From Bacillota bacterium (GTDB lineage: Bacteria; Bacillota; Clostridia; Tissierellales; Peptoniphilaceae), in assembly GCA_023418835.1 (NCBI GenBank), contig JAEZYW010000053.1, positions 1 through 13,182 on the forward strand: 13,182 nt of DNA, in the 5' to 3' direction. Shown piece after piece: positions 1 through 7,457 of this stretch. The translations under genes were made by a program, and so were the position numbers. Below the pieces are notes generated by a model. It did not search any database, was not told the origin of the DNA, and saw nothing but the letters and a program-made list of their open reading frames with translations. Each line of letters starts with the position of its first letter. Position 1 is the first letter of the stretch.

Positions 1-530
1 GTTCCTCCAAGTTTAAAGGCTTCTGCAACTTCTACTCCAATAAAACCATTGCCGATTACAGCTAAACTTTTGACTTCGTTTTTCTTAATGTATTCGTCAA
101 TTTCTCGAACGTCTTCTACATTTCTAAGGGTAAATACATTTTCTCCCAACAAACTCTCTGGTTCATTGGGATTTCCCCCTGGTGATAAAACTAGAAAGTC
201 GTAATGCTCTTCGTAAATTACTCCCGTTTCCAGATTTTTTACTTCTAGGCTTTTTTCTTCGCGGTTAATTTTCAAAACTTCTTCATTGACCCTTGCGTCT
301 ATGTTATATTTTTTCTTAAATTGTTCTGGAGTGGTAACTAAAAGATCCTCAATTTCTTCAACTAAACCGTCAAAATAATATGGCAATGAGCAGTTGGCAA
401 AGGACACATCGGGTCCTCTTTCAATAATTATTATTTCAGAATTTTCGTCCAATCTTCTAAGAGTAGTTCCTAAAGTAGAACCTCCTGCACTTCCTCCAAC
501 AATTACTATTTTCATTTTTTCTTTTTTCAC
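1..530 (-). CDS. FAD/NAD(P)-dependent disulfide oxidoreductase, CoA-disulfide reductase / NADH oxidase type (partial, 3' end outside window)
   Basis: The first 176 residues of a class of flavoproteins that use NAD(P)H to reduce a disulfide, oxygen or a related acceptor. A Rossmann FAD-binding segment (VIVGGSAGG) sits at the N-terminus. The segment SFANCSLPYY then places a single cysteine (residue 47 from the GTG start) where CoA-disulfide reductases and NADH oxidases have their redox-active cysteine. A second dinucleotide motif (VIGNGFIGVEVAEAF) begins the NAD(P)H domain near the window edge. I chose the GTG at 530 because AGGAG lies 6 bases upstream of it (541-537); the in-frame ATG at 515 has no ribosome site at a usable distance. 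The gene follows the cobC-like gene by 11 bases, so it is probably cotranscribed. Whether it acts on CoA disulfide, oxygen, polysulfide or a corrinoid cannot be told. The family is clear; the C-terminal half, including any rhodanese domain, is not visible. Confidence 0.85.
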   Translation of the reverse strand, partial: MKKEKMKIVIVGGSAGGSTLGTTLRRLDENSEIIIIERGPDVSFANCSLPYYFDGLVEEIEDLLVTTPEQFKKKYNIDARVNEEVLKINREEKSLEVKNLETGVIYEEHYDFLVLSPGGNPNEPESLLGENVFTLRNVEDVREIDEYIKKNEVKSLAVIGNGFIGVEVAEAFKLGG

Positions 531-541
531 GTCCCTCTCCT

Positions 542-1117
542 CTAAATTCTGTTAATATACCTTATCCTAGGGAAGTCGTCCATTTTTATCAGTGTAAAAG
601 ATCCGTTATCCACTGCAAAGCGATGATAATTTTTAATATCTCCCAATATATTAGAAAGTATTAAGGAGATAAAGCCCCCATGGGTCACCATTAAAATGTT
701 TCCACTGTAATTTCTGATATTCTTTAAAATTTTTCCAGCTCTTTCGTATGCTTCTTGAATCGATTCCCCTCCTGGTAAGGGGGTTTCAATGTAGTCAAAA
801 AGATAATCCTCTACTTCTTCTGGATAAAGATTCATACCCTCTTCAAAGGTTTTTCCCTTTAATTTCCCAGCATCTACTTCTTTAATGTCGTTTACAATCT
901 CATAGGGTAAATTGTGATACTTTCTAATAATTTCAAAAGATTCCCTGGTCCTAGCTAGGGGACTGACCATTACCCTGTCGATAATCATTTTGTGAATCTT
1001 ATCTGATGCTCTTTCCATTTGAATTATGCCCTCTTCTGAAAGGGGGCAATCGTCAGAGCAGTATCTTCTTTGGTGATTGTGTATCGTTTCGCCGTGGCGT
1101 AATAAAATTAAATCCAT
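542..1117 (-). CDS. cobC: Histidine phosphatase family protein, probable alpha-ribazole phosphatase (CobC)
   Basis: A 191-residue member of the phosphoglycerate-mutase-like phosphatases. The N-terminal LLRHGET motif supplies the phosphorylated histidine (His8). SPLARTRES supplies the second phosphate-binding arginine (Arg56), PGGES lies at 115-119, and THGG supplies the second histidine (His146). Glu80 is placed like the acid residue of the family. In cobalamin synthesis this enzyme removes the 5'-phosphate from alpha-ribazole phosphate or adenosylcobalamin phosphate. The family alone does not fix the substrate, but the gene overlaps cobS by 10 bases and follows cobT-cobU-cobS, which makes the CobC role likely. 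I start at the ATG at 1117 because GGAGG (1130-1126) lies 8 bases ahead. An in-frame ATG at 1135 would itself precede that ribosome site. Stop is TAG. A general phosphoglycerate mutase-like phosphatase is the alternative. Confidence 0.85.
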   Translation of the reverse strand: MDLILLRHGETIHNHQRRYCSDDCPLSEEGIIQMERASDKIHKMIIDRVMVSPLARTRESFEIIRKYHNLPYEIVNDIKEVDAGKLKGKTFEEGMNLYPEEVEDYLFDYIETPLPGGESIQEAYERAGKILKNIRNYSGNILMVTHGGFISLILSNILGDIKNYHRFAVDNGSFTLIKMDDFPRIRYINRI

Positions 1118-1848
1118 ATGATAAACCTCCCCCATGTAAGTAAGATGGCAATTTCTAAAAGCTCTATAGTTGCCCCATAAATATCTCCTGTTAAGCCGCC
1201 AATCTTTTTGTTGGAAATCAAAATTATTAAAAGTCCAACTAATTGCCCTATGACTATTGATGATAAGGAGTATATAGATAGAAAAATCGTTCCAATAATT
1301 ACGGTAAAATAAATTAAATAAGAGGCATATTCACCTTTTAGAGCTTCTTTTATTTTCGCTCCAAATCCCCCTTCTCTTGCAAGTTTTCCATTTTTTATTG
1401 TAAACAAAACCAAGGTCCTAGAAAGCATGGATGTCAAAGTAACTGTAAATATGACTTGGGATTTTATACTTCCATATAGGGCGAATTTTAAAATGAAATA
1501 TAGAATTAAAGAAATGGTTCCAAAACTTCCAATTAGAGAGTCGGACATTATTTCCAGGGTTCTCTCTTTTTTTGTATTTGCCATAAACCCGTCGCACATA
1601 TCGCTTAATCCGTCTAAGTGAAGTCCGCCAGTTACTAAAAAATAAGTCAAAAGACCAAGGGCGCTAGCTATCATTGGGTTTGTAAATTTAAAGAAAAACA
1701 TCACTCCCCCGGTGATTGCTCCAATTACACCCCCAACTAATGGCAAAAAGTAAAGGGCAAATCTCAAATTTTCCTTTGAAAATTCCACCTCTTTTTTAAT
1801 TGGTATTCTTGAAAAAAGTTGAAATGATAGGATCAATCCATCTATCAT
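1108..1848 (-). CDS. cobS: Adenosylcobinamide-GDP ribazoletransferase (cobalamin synthase)
   Basis: A 246-residue integral membrane enzyme that joins adenosylcobinamide-GDP to alpha-ribazole (or its phosphate), the step that completes the nucleotide loop of cobalamin. The family hallmark GGLHLDGLSDMCDGF spans residues 74-88, with acidic residues Asp79, Asp83 and Asp86 that in this family are thought to bind metal. MSDSLIGSFG (101-110) and GGLTGDIYGA (217-226) are two further conserved CobS blocks. Hydrophobic stretches around 32-52, 58-76, 111-127, 131-150, 176-210 and 227-246 indicate a polytopic protein. Length matches the family. Its ATG overlaps the cobU stop in an ATGA arrangement (1845-1848), which suggests coupled translation, and its end overlaps the cobC-like gene. 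I see no defect. Confidence 0.95.
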   Translation of the reverse strand: MIDGLILSFQLFSRIPIKKEVEFSKENLRFALYFLPLVGGVIGAITGGVMFFFKFTNPMIASALGLLTYFLVTGGLHLDGLSDMCDGFMANTKKERTLEIMSDSLIGSFGTISLILYFILKFALYGSIKSQVIFTVTLTSMLSRTLVLFTIKNGKLAREGGFGAKIKEALKGEYASYLIYFTVIIGTIFLSIYSLSSIVIGQLVGLLIILISNKKIGGLTGDIYGATIELLEIAILLTWGRFIIWI

Positions 1849-2381
1849 TTTAATCTCACTTCCATTCCAGAGACCACTAAAAATGCCTCATCACATAAGG
1901 AAGCAACCCTTTGGTTTATCCGTCCTAGGATATCCGTATAAACTCTTCCAACTTGATTGGTACTAGTTAAGGAAAATCCGACTTCATTAGAAACGATTAT
2001 CAAGTCTTTGTTCATATTATTTATTGTGTCTATTAAATTTTTCATCTCTTGAAAAATCTCTTCTTCAATGGTTTTAGAAGTTTCCACATCTATGCTGTCC
2101 AAATCCTTAGTATAATCATACATAATATTTCCAGTCATAGTTCCAAGACATTCTAAAAGATAGACTTCCTCTTTATCAATTTTAGAAGCTATATTCCTAT
2201 AGGTTTCAATTGTTCTCCATTCTTCTGGGCGAGTGCTTTTATGTATATTCACTCTTTCTTCCATTTCCTTATCCAAAACGACGGAGGTGGCAATGTATCC
2301 CACATTTTTTTTATTCTTTAGTAGTCCTTCTGCAAAAGTGCTCTTTCCCGAACGTTGGCCTCCCGTGATAAATGTTATCAT
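1845..2381 (-). CDS. cobU: Bifunctional adenosylcobinamide kinase / adenosylcobinamide-phosphate guanylyltransferase
   Basis: A 178-residue cytoplasmic enzyme that phosphorylates adenosylcobinamide and then transfers GMP from GTP to give adenosylcobinamide-GDP, the substrate of CobS. The N-terminal P-loop GGQRSGKS (residues 7-14) binds nucleotide. The block NIHKSTRPEEWRTIE carries His47, which aligns by context with the guanylylated histidine of Salmonella CobU. ECLGTMTGN (77-85) and VSNEVGFSL (130-138), followed by NQVGRVYTDILGRINQRVA, are typical of the C-terminal half, and the protein ends in the usual SGMEVRLK-like tail. Length is standard for CobU. It starts inside the last codons of cobT and ends inside the start of cobS, both by 4-base ATGA overlaps, so the three proteins are probably made in a fixed ratio. 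Confidence 0.95.
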   Translation of the reverse strand: MITFITGGQRSGKSTFAEGLLKNKKNVGYIATSVVLDKEMEERVNIHKSTRPEEWRTIETYRNIASKIDKEEVYLLECLGTMTGNIMYDYTKDLDSIDVETSKTIEEEIFQEMKNLIDTINNMNKDLIIVSNEVGFSLTSTNQVGRVYTDILGRINQRVASLCDEAFLVVSGMEVRLK

Positions 2382-3451
2382 TTTTTATCCCTTATATTAA
2401 CAAGCGTATTTACAATATCTGTTTCTTCAAATTTCGTCATGTGATTCATACAGTATATAGAAGAGTCCATAATTTGATACAGTAAAGGACAACCCGAACC
2501 TTCCCCAAGCCTCATGGAACAATCCAAATATCCCTTTAGTCCCATTTCGTCTAAGGCAATTTTTGCCCCCTTTTCTATTGCAATGTGGGATCCAAAAAGA
2601 TAATGGACGATATTGGGATTTAGTTTATATGCAATCAAAGCCCCAGCCGCGCTAATGATGCCATCTATAACCCCAGGGATTTTATTTTTTCCACAAGCTA
2701 AAAACACACCTGCAATAGCTCCAATGTCATATCCCCCAACTTTTGATAACACGTCAATTGGATCTTCTACATTGGGATTTCGCAGTTGGATTCCTTGAGA
2801 AACGGCCTTATATTTATTCTTTAATTGGGTTTCATCTACTCCAGAGCCAAGGCCGACGACGTCGTATTCACTAGCACCTGTCAAAGCTTTTATTACAGCC
2901 GCACTCGTGGTGGTGTTACCCATCCCCAGCTCTCCAGTTCCCAAAACCTTATAGCCTTTTTTTATTAAATCTTCGGCTATTTCTATACCGACTATTATGG
3001 ATTTCATAGCCTCTTCGTAAGACATGGCATCTTCGATTAAAAAGTTTTTAGTTCCGTTGGAGATCCTTTTATCGATAACCCCTTCAAAACCTTTAAAATC
3101 CTCAATCCCCAAATCCACAATCACTACATCAGCTTTAGCAGATTCTGATAAGGCGTCTACTCCCGTAGTGCCTTTTGCCATTTGAACTGCCAATAAATTA
3201 GTAAGTATCTTGGGAGAAGAGCTTATATTTGCATCTATAATTCCATTGTCATTACACATGACTACAGTGGCTTTTTTTTCTAATTTTTCTGGAATTTCAC
3301 CAAGTATTGCAGAAATCTTTATTCCAATTTCTTCTATTTCTCCAAGACTTCCCGTGGGATGAACTAGGGAATCCCAATAATCTCTGTAGAATTTATATGT
3401 CTCAGGGGAAATTGACTCTATATCTTCGCTATATTTTTCTATATCAATCAT
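2378..3451 (-). CDS. cobT: Nicotinate-nucleotide--dimethylbenzimidazole phosphoribosyltransferase
   Basis: A 357-residue enzyme that transfers phosphoribose from nicotinate mononucleotide to the lower-ligand base (dimethylbenzimidazole or a related base) to give alpha-ribazole phosphate. Conserved family blocks are visible: HPTGSLGEIEEIG (31-43), VVMCNDNGI (63-71), GTTGVDAL (94-101), GELGMGNTTTSAA (173-185, phosphate/ribose site), and LGEGSGCPLL (315-324) with Glu317, which corresponds to the catalytic base of the Salmonella enzyme. The open frame continues upstream to a TTG at 3493. I prefer the ATG at 3451: it gives the usual CobT length and N-terminus and overlaps the preceding gene by only 8 bases. 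Its ribosome site is weak, so translation may depend on coupling to the upstream gene. The base actually used cannot be read from the sequence. Confidence 0.95.
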   Translation of the reverse strand: MIDIEKYSEDIESISPETYKFYRDYWDSLVHPTGSLGEIEEIGIKISAILGEIPEKLEKKATVVMCNDNGIIDANISSSPKILTNLLAVQMAKGTTGVDALSESAKADVVIVDLGIEDFKGFEGVIDKRISNGTKNFLIEDAMSYEEAMKSIIVGIEIAEDLIKKGYKVLGTGELGMGNTTTSAAVIKALTGASEYDVVGLGSGVDETQLKNKYKAVSQGIQLRNPNVEDPIDVLSKVGGYDIGAIAGVFLACGKNKIPGVIDGIISAAGALIAYKLNPNIVHYLFGSHIAIEKGAKIALDEMGLKGYLDCSMRLGEGSGCPLLYQIMDSSIYCMNHMTKFEETDIVNTLVNIRDKK

Positions 3452-3716
3452 TTTTTTGTCTATCCATCGCCCTTTGTGCAATATATTCGCCAAGTTTTTC
3501 GTTTATGTACTCATATCCCCTTGGCTTATGAGGAACTAAGCACTTAGTACAGTCTTTAATTCCATCTTTATACTCAAAGTTTCCCCCACATTTTTCTTCC
3601 AACATATATAATGGGCAATAGCAAAATAAACAGTTAAAGTTTTCTATATCATCTGTTTTGTGACAAGGCAAAAATGCGCAGTCGTGGTTTGTATAAAATC
3701 TATAAGAAAATTCCAT
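3444..3716 (-). CDS. Small cysteine-rich protein of cobalamin gene clusters (probable metal-binding, PF04071-like)
   Basis: A 90-residue protein with eight cysteines (13, 18, 29, 32, 34, 43, 56, 59) and nearby histidines (11, 19, 63). The cysteines are arranged as DCAFLPCH, NCLFCYCPLY, EKCGGNF and DCTKCLVPH, followed by KPRGYEYI. The pattern matches my memory of the 'cysteine-rich small domain' family (PF04071), whose genes often lie beside cobalamin genes and whose role is unknown to me. The spacing suggests binding of zinc or an iron-sulfur cluster, but neither is shown. There is no signal peptide or membrane segment, so it should be cytoplasmic. Start ATG at 3716 has a GAGGAAG-type ribosome site just ahead. 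It overlaps cobD by 17 bases upstream and cobT by 8 bases downstream, placing it firmly inside the cob operon. Confidence 0.85.
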   Translation of the reverse strand: MEFSYRFYTNHDCAFLPCHKTDDIENFNCLFCYCPLYMLEEKCGGNFEYKDGIKDCTKCLVPHKPRGYEYINEKLGEYIAQRAMDRQKND

Positions 3717-4773
3717 CTTCTTCCTCCATAATTTTTTTCAATGAATTTACTAATCGATCATTTAACTCACTAGTCTTAATTGCAACTCTAATGTGAGTTC
3801 CCTTAAGATTTCTGTAATTAGAACATCTCCTTACTAGTATACCTTTTTTTAATAAGCTTTGGAATACAATATTTTCTTGTACTCCTTCTAGCTTTAATAA
3901 AACGTAATTTGAATTGGAAATATAAGGATAAACTCCCTTTATGTTTCCTAAATTTTCAATAAATCTATTTCTCTCATGGAAAATAAATTCCCTAGATTTA
4001 TCAATGTATTCCTTATCAAATATGTAATTAGAGCCAATGACGGCAAAAGTATTTACACTCCAAGGTAAGGATTTTTTATTTATTTTTTCTAACATCTCTG
4101 TATCAAAAACCCCGTATCCAAGTCTTAAACCGGGAAGGGCAAAAAACTTAGTTGCTGCCCTAATAATTCCCACGTTGGAAAATTCCAAGGATTTAAAAAG
4201 TTCAATGGAATCATAATCTAGGTTTGCAAACTCAAAAAAGGCCTCATCTAAAAGTAAATAGGCATTTTTTTCTAAAATATTAGTATAGACTTCCAAAAGC
4301 TCATCTTTAGTTAAAGTAAATCCCGTGGGATTGTGGGGATTAGTTAAAATTAAGAGATCTCCTTCTTGGATTTCTTCTGTTAATCTCTCCAATGGAAGTG
4401 ATAAATCACTATTTGCATCAATTGAAATAACATCTAGCTTATGAACTTCTCCTCTAAGTCTGTATTCAGAAAAAGTTGGCTCCACTAATAAAAGGCGCTT
4501 AAAGTGAGAAATCACTCCATCGATAATTTCCACCGCGCCATTTCCCACCGCCAAATGCCTTTGATTTACATTTAAATAATCAGATAGATTGTCCTTTAAC
4601 TCTCTATATTCAATGTCTGGATAAGCTAAAACTTCTTCAAATCTATCTAAGATTCCTTCTCTAAGTTCTTTTGGAAAACCCAAGGGATTTATGTTGGAAC
4701 TAAAATCCACTAAATCCCCAGAGTAGTATTGTTCGTAAGAATACACATCTCCACCGTGATGGGGTATGTTCAT
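3700..4773 (-). CDS. cobD: Threonine-phosphate decarboxylase-like PLP enzyme (CobD)
   Basis: A 357-residue fold-type I aminotransferase-like protein. CobD decarboxylates L-threonine phosphate to (R)-1-amino-2-propanol phosphate, the linker between the corrin ring and the nucleotide loop. The N-terminus HHGGDVYSYEQYY...VDFSSNINPLGFP is characteristic of CobD rather than of ordinary histidinol-phosphate aminotransferases. NPHNPTG (145-151) and LLLDEAF with Asp176 contact PLP. ATKFFALPGLRLGYG (207-221) carries the Schiff-base lysine, Lys209, and the phosphate-binding arginine region. IRVA with Arg329 fits the carboxylate-binding arginine. The ATG at 4773 has AGGTGA a few bases ahead. It lies 14 bases after the ZIP gene and overlaps the next gene by 17 bases. 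A histidinol-phosphate aminotransferase is the alternative, but context and the N-terminal motif argue against it. Confidence 0.92.
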   Translation of the reverse strand: MNIPHHGGDVYSYEQYYSGDLVDFSSNINPLGFPKELREGILDRFEEVLAYPDIEYRELKDNLSDYLNVNQRHLAVGNGAVEIIDGVISHFKRLLLVEPTFSEYRLRGEVHKLDVISIDANSDLSLPLERLTEEIQEGDLLILTNPHNPTGFTLTKDELLEVYTNILEKNAYLLLDEAFFEFANLDYDSIELFKSLEFSNVGIIRAATKFFALPGLRLGYGVFDTEMLEKINKKSLPWSVNTFAVIGSNYIFDKEYIDKSREFIFHERNRFIENLGNIKGVYPYISNSNYVLLKLEGVQENIVFQSLLKKGILVRRCSNYRNLKGTHIRVAIKTSELNDRLVNSLKKIMEEEDGIFL

Positions 4774-4787
4774 TTTATCACCTATTT

Positions 4788-5648
4788 TTATCCCAAAGCT
4801 ATCATGCTTATTGCCATAATAGCCATTCCGCTAACTATTCCATAAATCGACAGATGTTCCTCGCCGTATTCCCTACTAGCTGGTAAAAGTTCGTCTAGGG
4901 AAATATATACCATTATTCCTGCAACGACGGCAAATACTATTCCAAAAAGAGTGTCCGTCATAAAGGGTCTAAGAACAAAATAACCTACTAGTCCTCCTAA
5001 AGGCTCGGCAAACCCACTTAAAAAAGTTAATTTTAAAGCTTTGGTTTTAGAACCCGTGGATTGAAATATTGGAACTGCTACTGCTATCCCCTCGGGAATA
5101 TTGTGCAAAGCAATTGCTATGGCAATAGAAATACCTAACTCTGGACTAACCATTGCAGACATAAAAGTCGCTAAACCCTCTGGAAAGTTGTGGACTGCTA
5201 TTCCCAGTGCAGTCATAAAACCTAATTTTTCTAACCTCATACACTCTTCTGGAGAATATTCGTTGACAATACAAAATTCAGAAAGTTCATATTCCCCTTC
5301 TCTCAAATCGTCCATCTCATCTTCCGAGCGGATATTGTGGGGATTTGTGCTATCTGGAACAAAATTGTCTATTATGGCTATCAGCGCCACTCCCCCTAAA
5401 AATCCTAAGAGCATAAAAATCTCTGAAGTCTTAGGTCCGTGTTCATTTCTTAAATAATCCACTGCAGTAGGCATAATTTCCATAAAGGAAACGTAAATCA
5501 TGACACCAGCAGAAAATCCTAAAGCTACAGATAAAAACTTTTTGTTATTTGCATCTGTAAAAAACACCAACAAAGCTCCCACAACTGTGGATAAACCTGC
5601 TATAAGTGTAACTAAAAATGGAAATCCAATTTCTCTTAATATCGACAT
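4788..5648 (-). CDS. ZIP-family divalent metal transporter (ZupT-like)
   Basis: A 286-residue polytopic membrane protein of the ZIP family, which moves zinc and often other divalent metals (iron, cobalt, manganese) into the cytoplasm. The two metal-binding helices are clear: AVHNFPEGLATF (His153, Asn154, Glu157) and ALHNIPEGIAVAVPI (His182, Asn183, Glu186). About eight hydrophobic segments are present, around 10-30, 38-57, 77-94, 143-165, 171-194, 207-226, 233-250 and 267-285. The cytoplasmic-type loop at about 97-140 is rich in Asp and Glu with two cysteines and only one histidine, not the histidine-rich loop of many ZIPs. The start has AAGGAG upstream. It lies 15 bases after the ABC gene and 14 bases before cobD, so it is probably cotranscribed with the cobalamin genes. 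The metal cannot be read from sequence; cobalt or zinc would fit the context. Confidence 0.92.
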   Translation of the reverse strand: MSILREIGFPFLVTLIAGLSTVVGALLVFFTDANNKKFLSVALGFSAGVMIYVSFMEIMPTAVDYLRNEHGPKTSEIFMLLGFLGGVALIAIIDNFVPDSTNPHNIRSEDEMDDLREGEYELSEFCIVNEYSPEECMRLEKLGFMTALGIAVHNFPEGLATFMSAMVSPELGISIAIAIALHNIPEGIAVAVPIFQSTGSKTKALKLTFLSGFAEPLGGLVGYFVLRPFMTDTLFGIVFAVVAGIMVYISLDELLPASREYGEEHLSIYGIVSGMAIMAISMIALG

Positions 5649-5663
5649 CTATATTCTCCTTAA

Positions 5664-7457
5664 CTAAAATTGGCTGTAATATAATTCGTTATAAAAGCCG
5701 CCCTTTTCTAGAAGTTCCTTGTGAGTTCCCTTCTCTATTATATTTCCGTCTTTTAAAACTAAAATCAAATCAGCATTTATTATAGTAGAAAGTCTGTGAG
5801 CTATTATAAAACTCGTTCTTCCGCTGACAAGCTTTTCCATAGCCATCTGAATCAATCTTTCTGTTCTAGTATCTATTGAAGAAGTAGCTTCATCCCAAAT
5901 CATAATCTTAGGATTTGATATCAAAGCTCTAGCAATAGTTAAAAGTTGTTTTTGACCTTCAGAAATATTTGAGGCTCTTTCTTCTAAAATTGTATCATAT
6001 TCTTGGGGCATTTTTGTAATAAAATCATGGGCATATGCATTTTTTGCAGCTTCAATTACTTCTTCTCTAGTTGCGTTCATATTTCCATATGCTATATTTT
6101 CTAAAACACTTCCTTCAAAAAGCCAAGTATCTTGCAATACCATGCCAAAATAATTTCTAAGATCTGTTCTAGAAAATTCTCGTATATCGACGCCGTCGAT
6201 TTTTATTGCACCCTTATTAACATCATAAAACCTCATTAACAAATTTACAAGAGTAGTTTTACCTGAACCAGTGGGGCCGACAATTGCGACGTTAGATCCT
6301 TGAGGTATATCTATGGAAAGATTGTGGATAACTTCCTCTTCTCCGTAACCAAAAGAAACGTTCTCAAAAGAAACTTCGGGTTTTATGTTTTCAATGGAAA
6401 CAGTTTCAAGACTGTCTCCAATTTCTTCCTCTTCGTCTAAAACTTCAAATACTCTTTCGGCAGCTGCGATACCACCTTGTAAAATACTTATTATATCTGT
6501 CATCATTATAATGGGTCTAGTGAAACTTCTGGAATATTGGACAAAGGATTGGAAGTTACCAATATTTATTTTTCCAGTCAAAACGTAATATCCACCTAAA
6601 ACGCTCATTGCCACAACTCCAATATTATTTACAAATTGGGAAATGGGCATTGTAATTCCACTGAAGAAATCCGATTTTGCAGCAGAAGTTCTTAAACGTT
6701 CATTTTTTTCTTCAAATTGCTCCAAAGATTCGGCTTCATAATTATAAGATTTTAATAATTTATTGGAGCTATACATCTCTTCAATGTGAGTATTTAAATT
6801 TCCCAAATCTTCCCATTGGAGAGAAAATTGTTTTTGGGACTCTTGCATAATCCTAAAACTTGCAAGGATTGTAAGAGGTATAGTCAATATAGTTATAATA
6901 GCTAAACTTGGACTAATATAAAACATAATCCCCATTACACCCACAATAGTGACAAGGGAGCTTATTAGTTGGTTAATAATCTGAGTGAGGGTTTCAGAAA
7001 TGGACTGGACGTCATTTGTCATTCTGCTTAAAACATCCCCCACAGGATTTTTATCAAAATAGGAGATGGGAAGTCGCTTTAACTTTTGAGAAATATCCTC
7101 TCTCAATTTATAAGTTACTTCTACGTTGACCTTTATTCCCAATCTAAATCTTACAAACTCAGCCAAGGCTGCAAATAAATAAATTCCAATTAGTATATAA
7201 ATAAATCTCATAAACTCAGGAAAAGCAATTGTTCCTGTATTTCTAATACTTTGAATGACAAAGTTTGTTGTATTTCCCATTATAAAAGGACCTACTATAT
7301 CAAAGGCAGTTCCCAAAATCGCAAATATTACTGCCAAGACAATAAGAATTCTGTATTCTCTTAAATAGCTTAAAAGCCTTTTAAAAGTTTTCCAAGTGTT
7401 TTTATTTAAATTTTTCAAATCACCTTGAAGGGCTTTTTGCCTATTACCTCTCATCAT
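5664..7457 (-). CDS. ABC exporter half-transporter, catalytic subunit of heterodimer (permease fused to ATPase)
   Basis: A 597-residue type-IV-fold exporter half. An N-terminal membrane domain with about six helices (roughly 38-60, 84-105, 161-182, 183-202, 276-293, 314-330) is followed by an ATPase domain from about 360. Walker A is GPTGSGKTT (394-402), Q-loop Gln442 in VLQDTWLF, Walker B IMIWDEATSSID with the catalytic glutamate Glu523, and H-loop IIAHRLST with His554. The signature is ISEGQ (498-502) rather than LSGGQ. This is the mirror image of the defects in the upstream partner, so the two should form a dimer with one active and one degenerate ATP site. Its ATG overlaps the partner's stop (7454-7457, ATGA). 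The substrate is unknown; multidrug, lipid or peptide export are all seen in this family. It is 15 bases ahead of the ZIP gene. Confidence 0.93.
   Translation of the reverse strand: MMRGNRQKALQGDLKNLNKNTWKTFKRLLSYLREYRILIVLAVIFAILGTAFDIVGPFIMGNTTNFVIQSIRNTGTIAFPEFMRFIYILIGIYLFAALAEFVRFRLGIKVNVEVTYKLREDISQKLKRLPISYFDKNPVGDVLSRMTNDVQSISETLTQIINQLISSLVTIVGVMGIMFYISPSLAIITILTIPLTILASFRIMQESQKQFSLQWEDLGNLNTHIEEMYSSNKLLKSYNYEAESLEQFEEKNERLRTSAAKSDFFSGITMPISQFVNNIGVVAMSVLGGYYVLTGKINIGNFQSFVQYSRSFTRPIIMMTDIISILQGGIAAAERVFEVLDEEEEIGDSLETVSIENIKPEVSFENVSFGYGEEEVIHNLSIDIPQGSNVAIVGPTGSGKTTLVNLLMRFYDVNKGAIKIDGVDIREFSRTDLRNYFGMVLQDTWLFEGSVLENIAYGNMNATREEVIEAAKNAYAHDFITKMPQEYDTILEERASNISEGQKQLLTIARALISNPKIMIWDEATSSIDTRTERLIQMAMEKLVSGRTSFIIAHRLSTIINADLILVLKDGNIIEKGTHKELLEKGGFYNELYYSQF

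Noticed and set aside
1118..1135. Six-residue N-terminal extension of the CobC-like protein from the ATG at 1135
   Set aside because: The GGAGG site at 1130-1126 lies after that ATG and correctly ahead of the ATG at 1117, where the family motif begins.
1427..1621. Short plus-strand frame inside cobS, and similar frames antisense to cobT, cobD, ZIP and the ABC genes
   Set aside because: They lie opposite well-supported genes, lack recognisable domains or ribosome sites, and look like shadows of the real frames.
3452..3493. N-terminal extension of CobT from a TTG at 3493
   Set aside because: It has no ribosome site, would lie deep inside the cysteine-rich gene, and adds 14 residues not typical of CobT.
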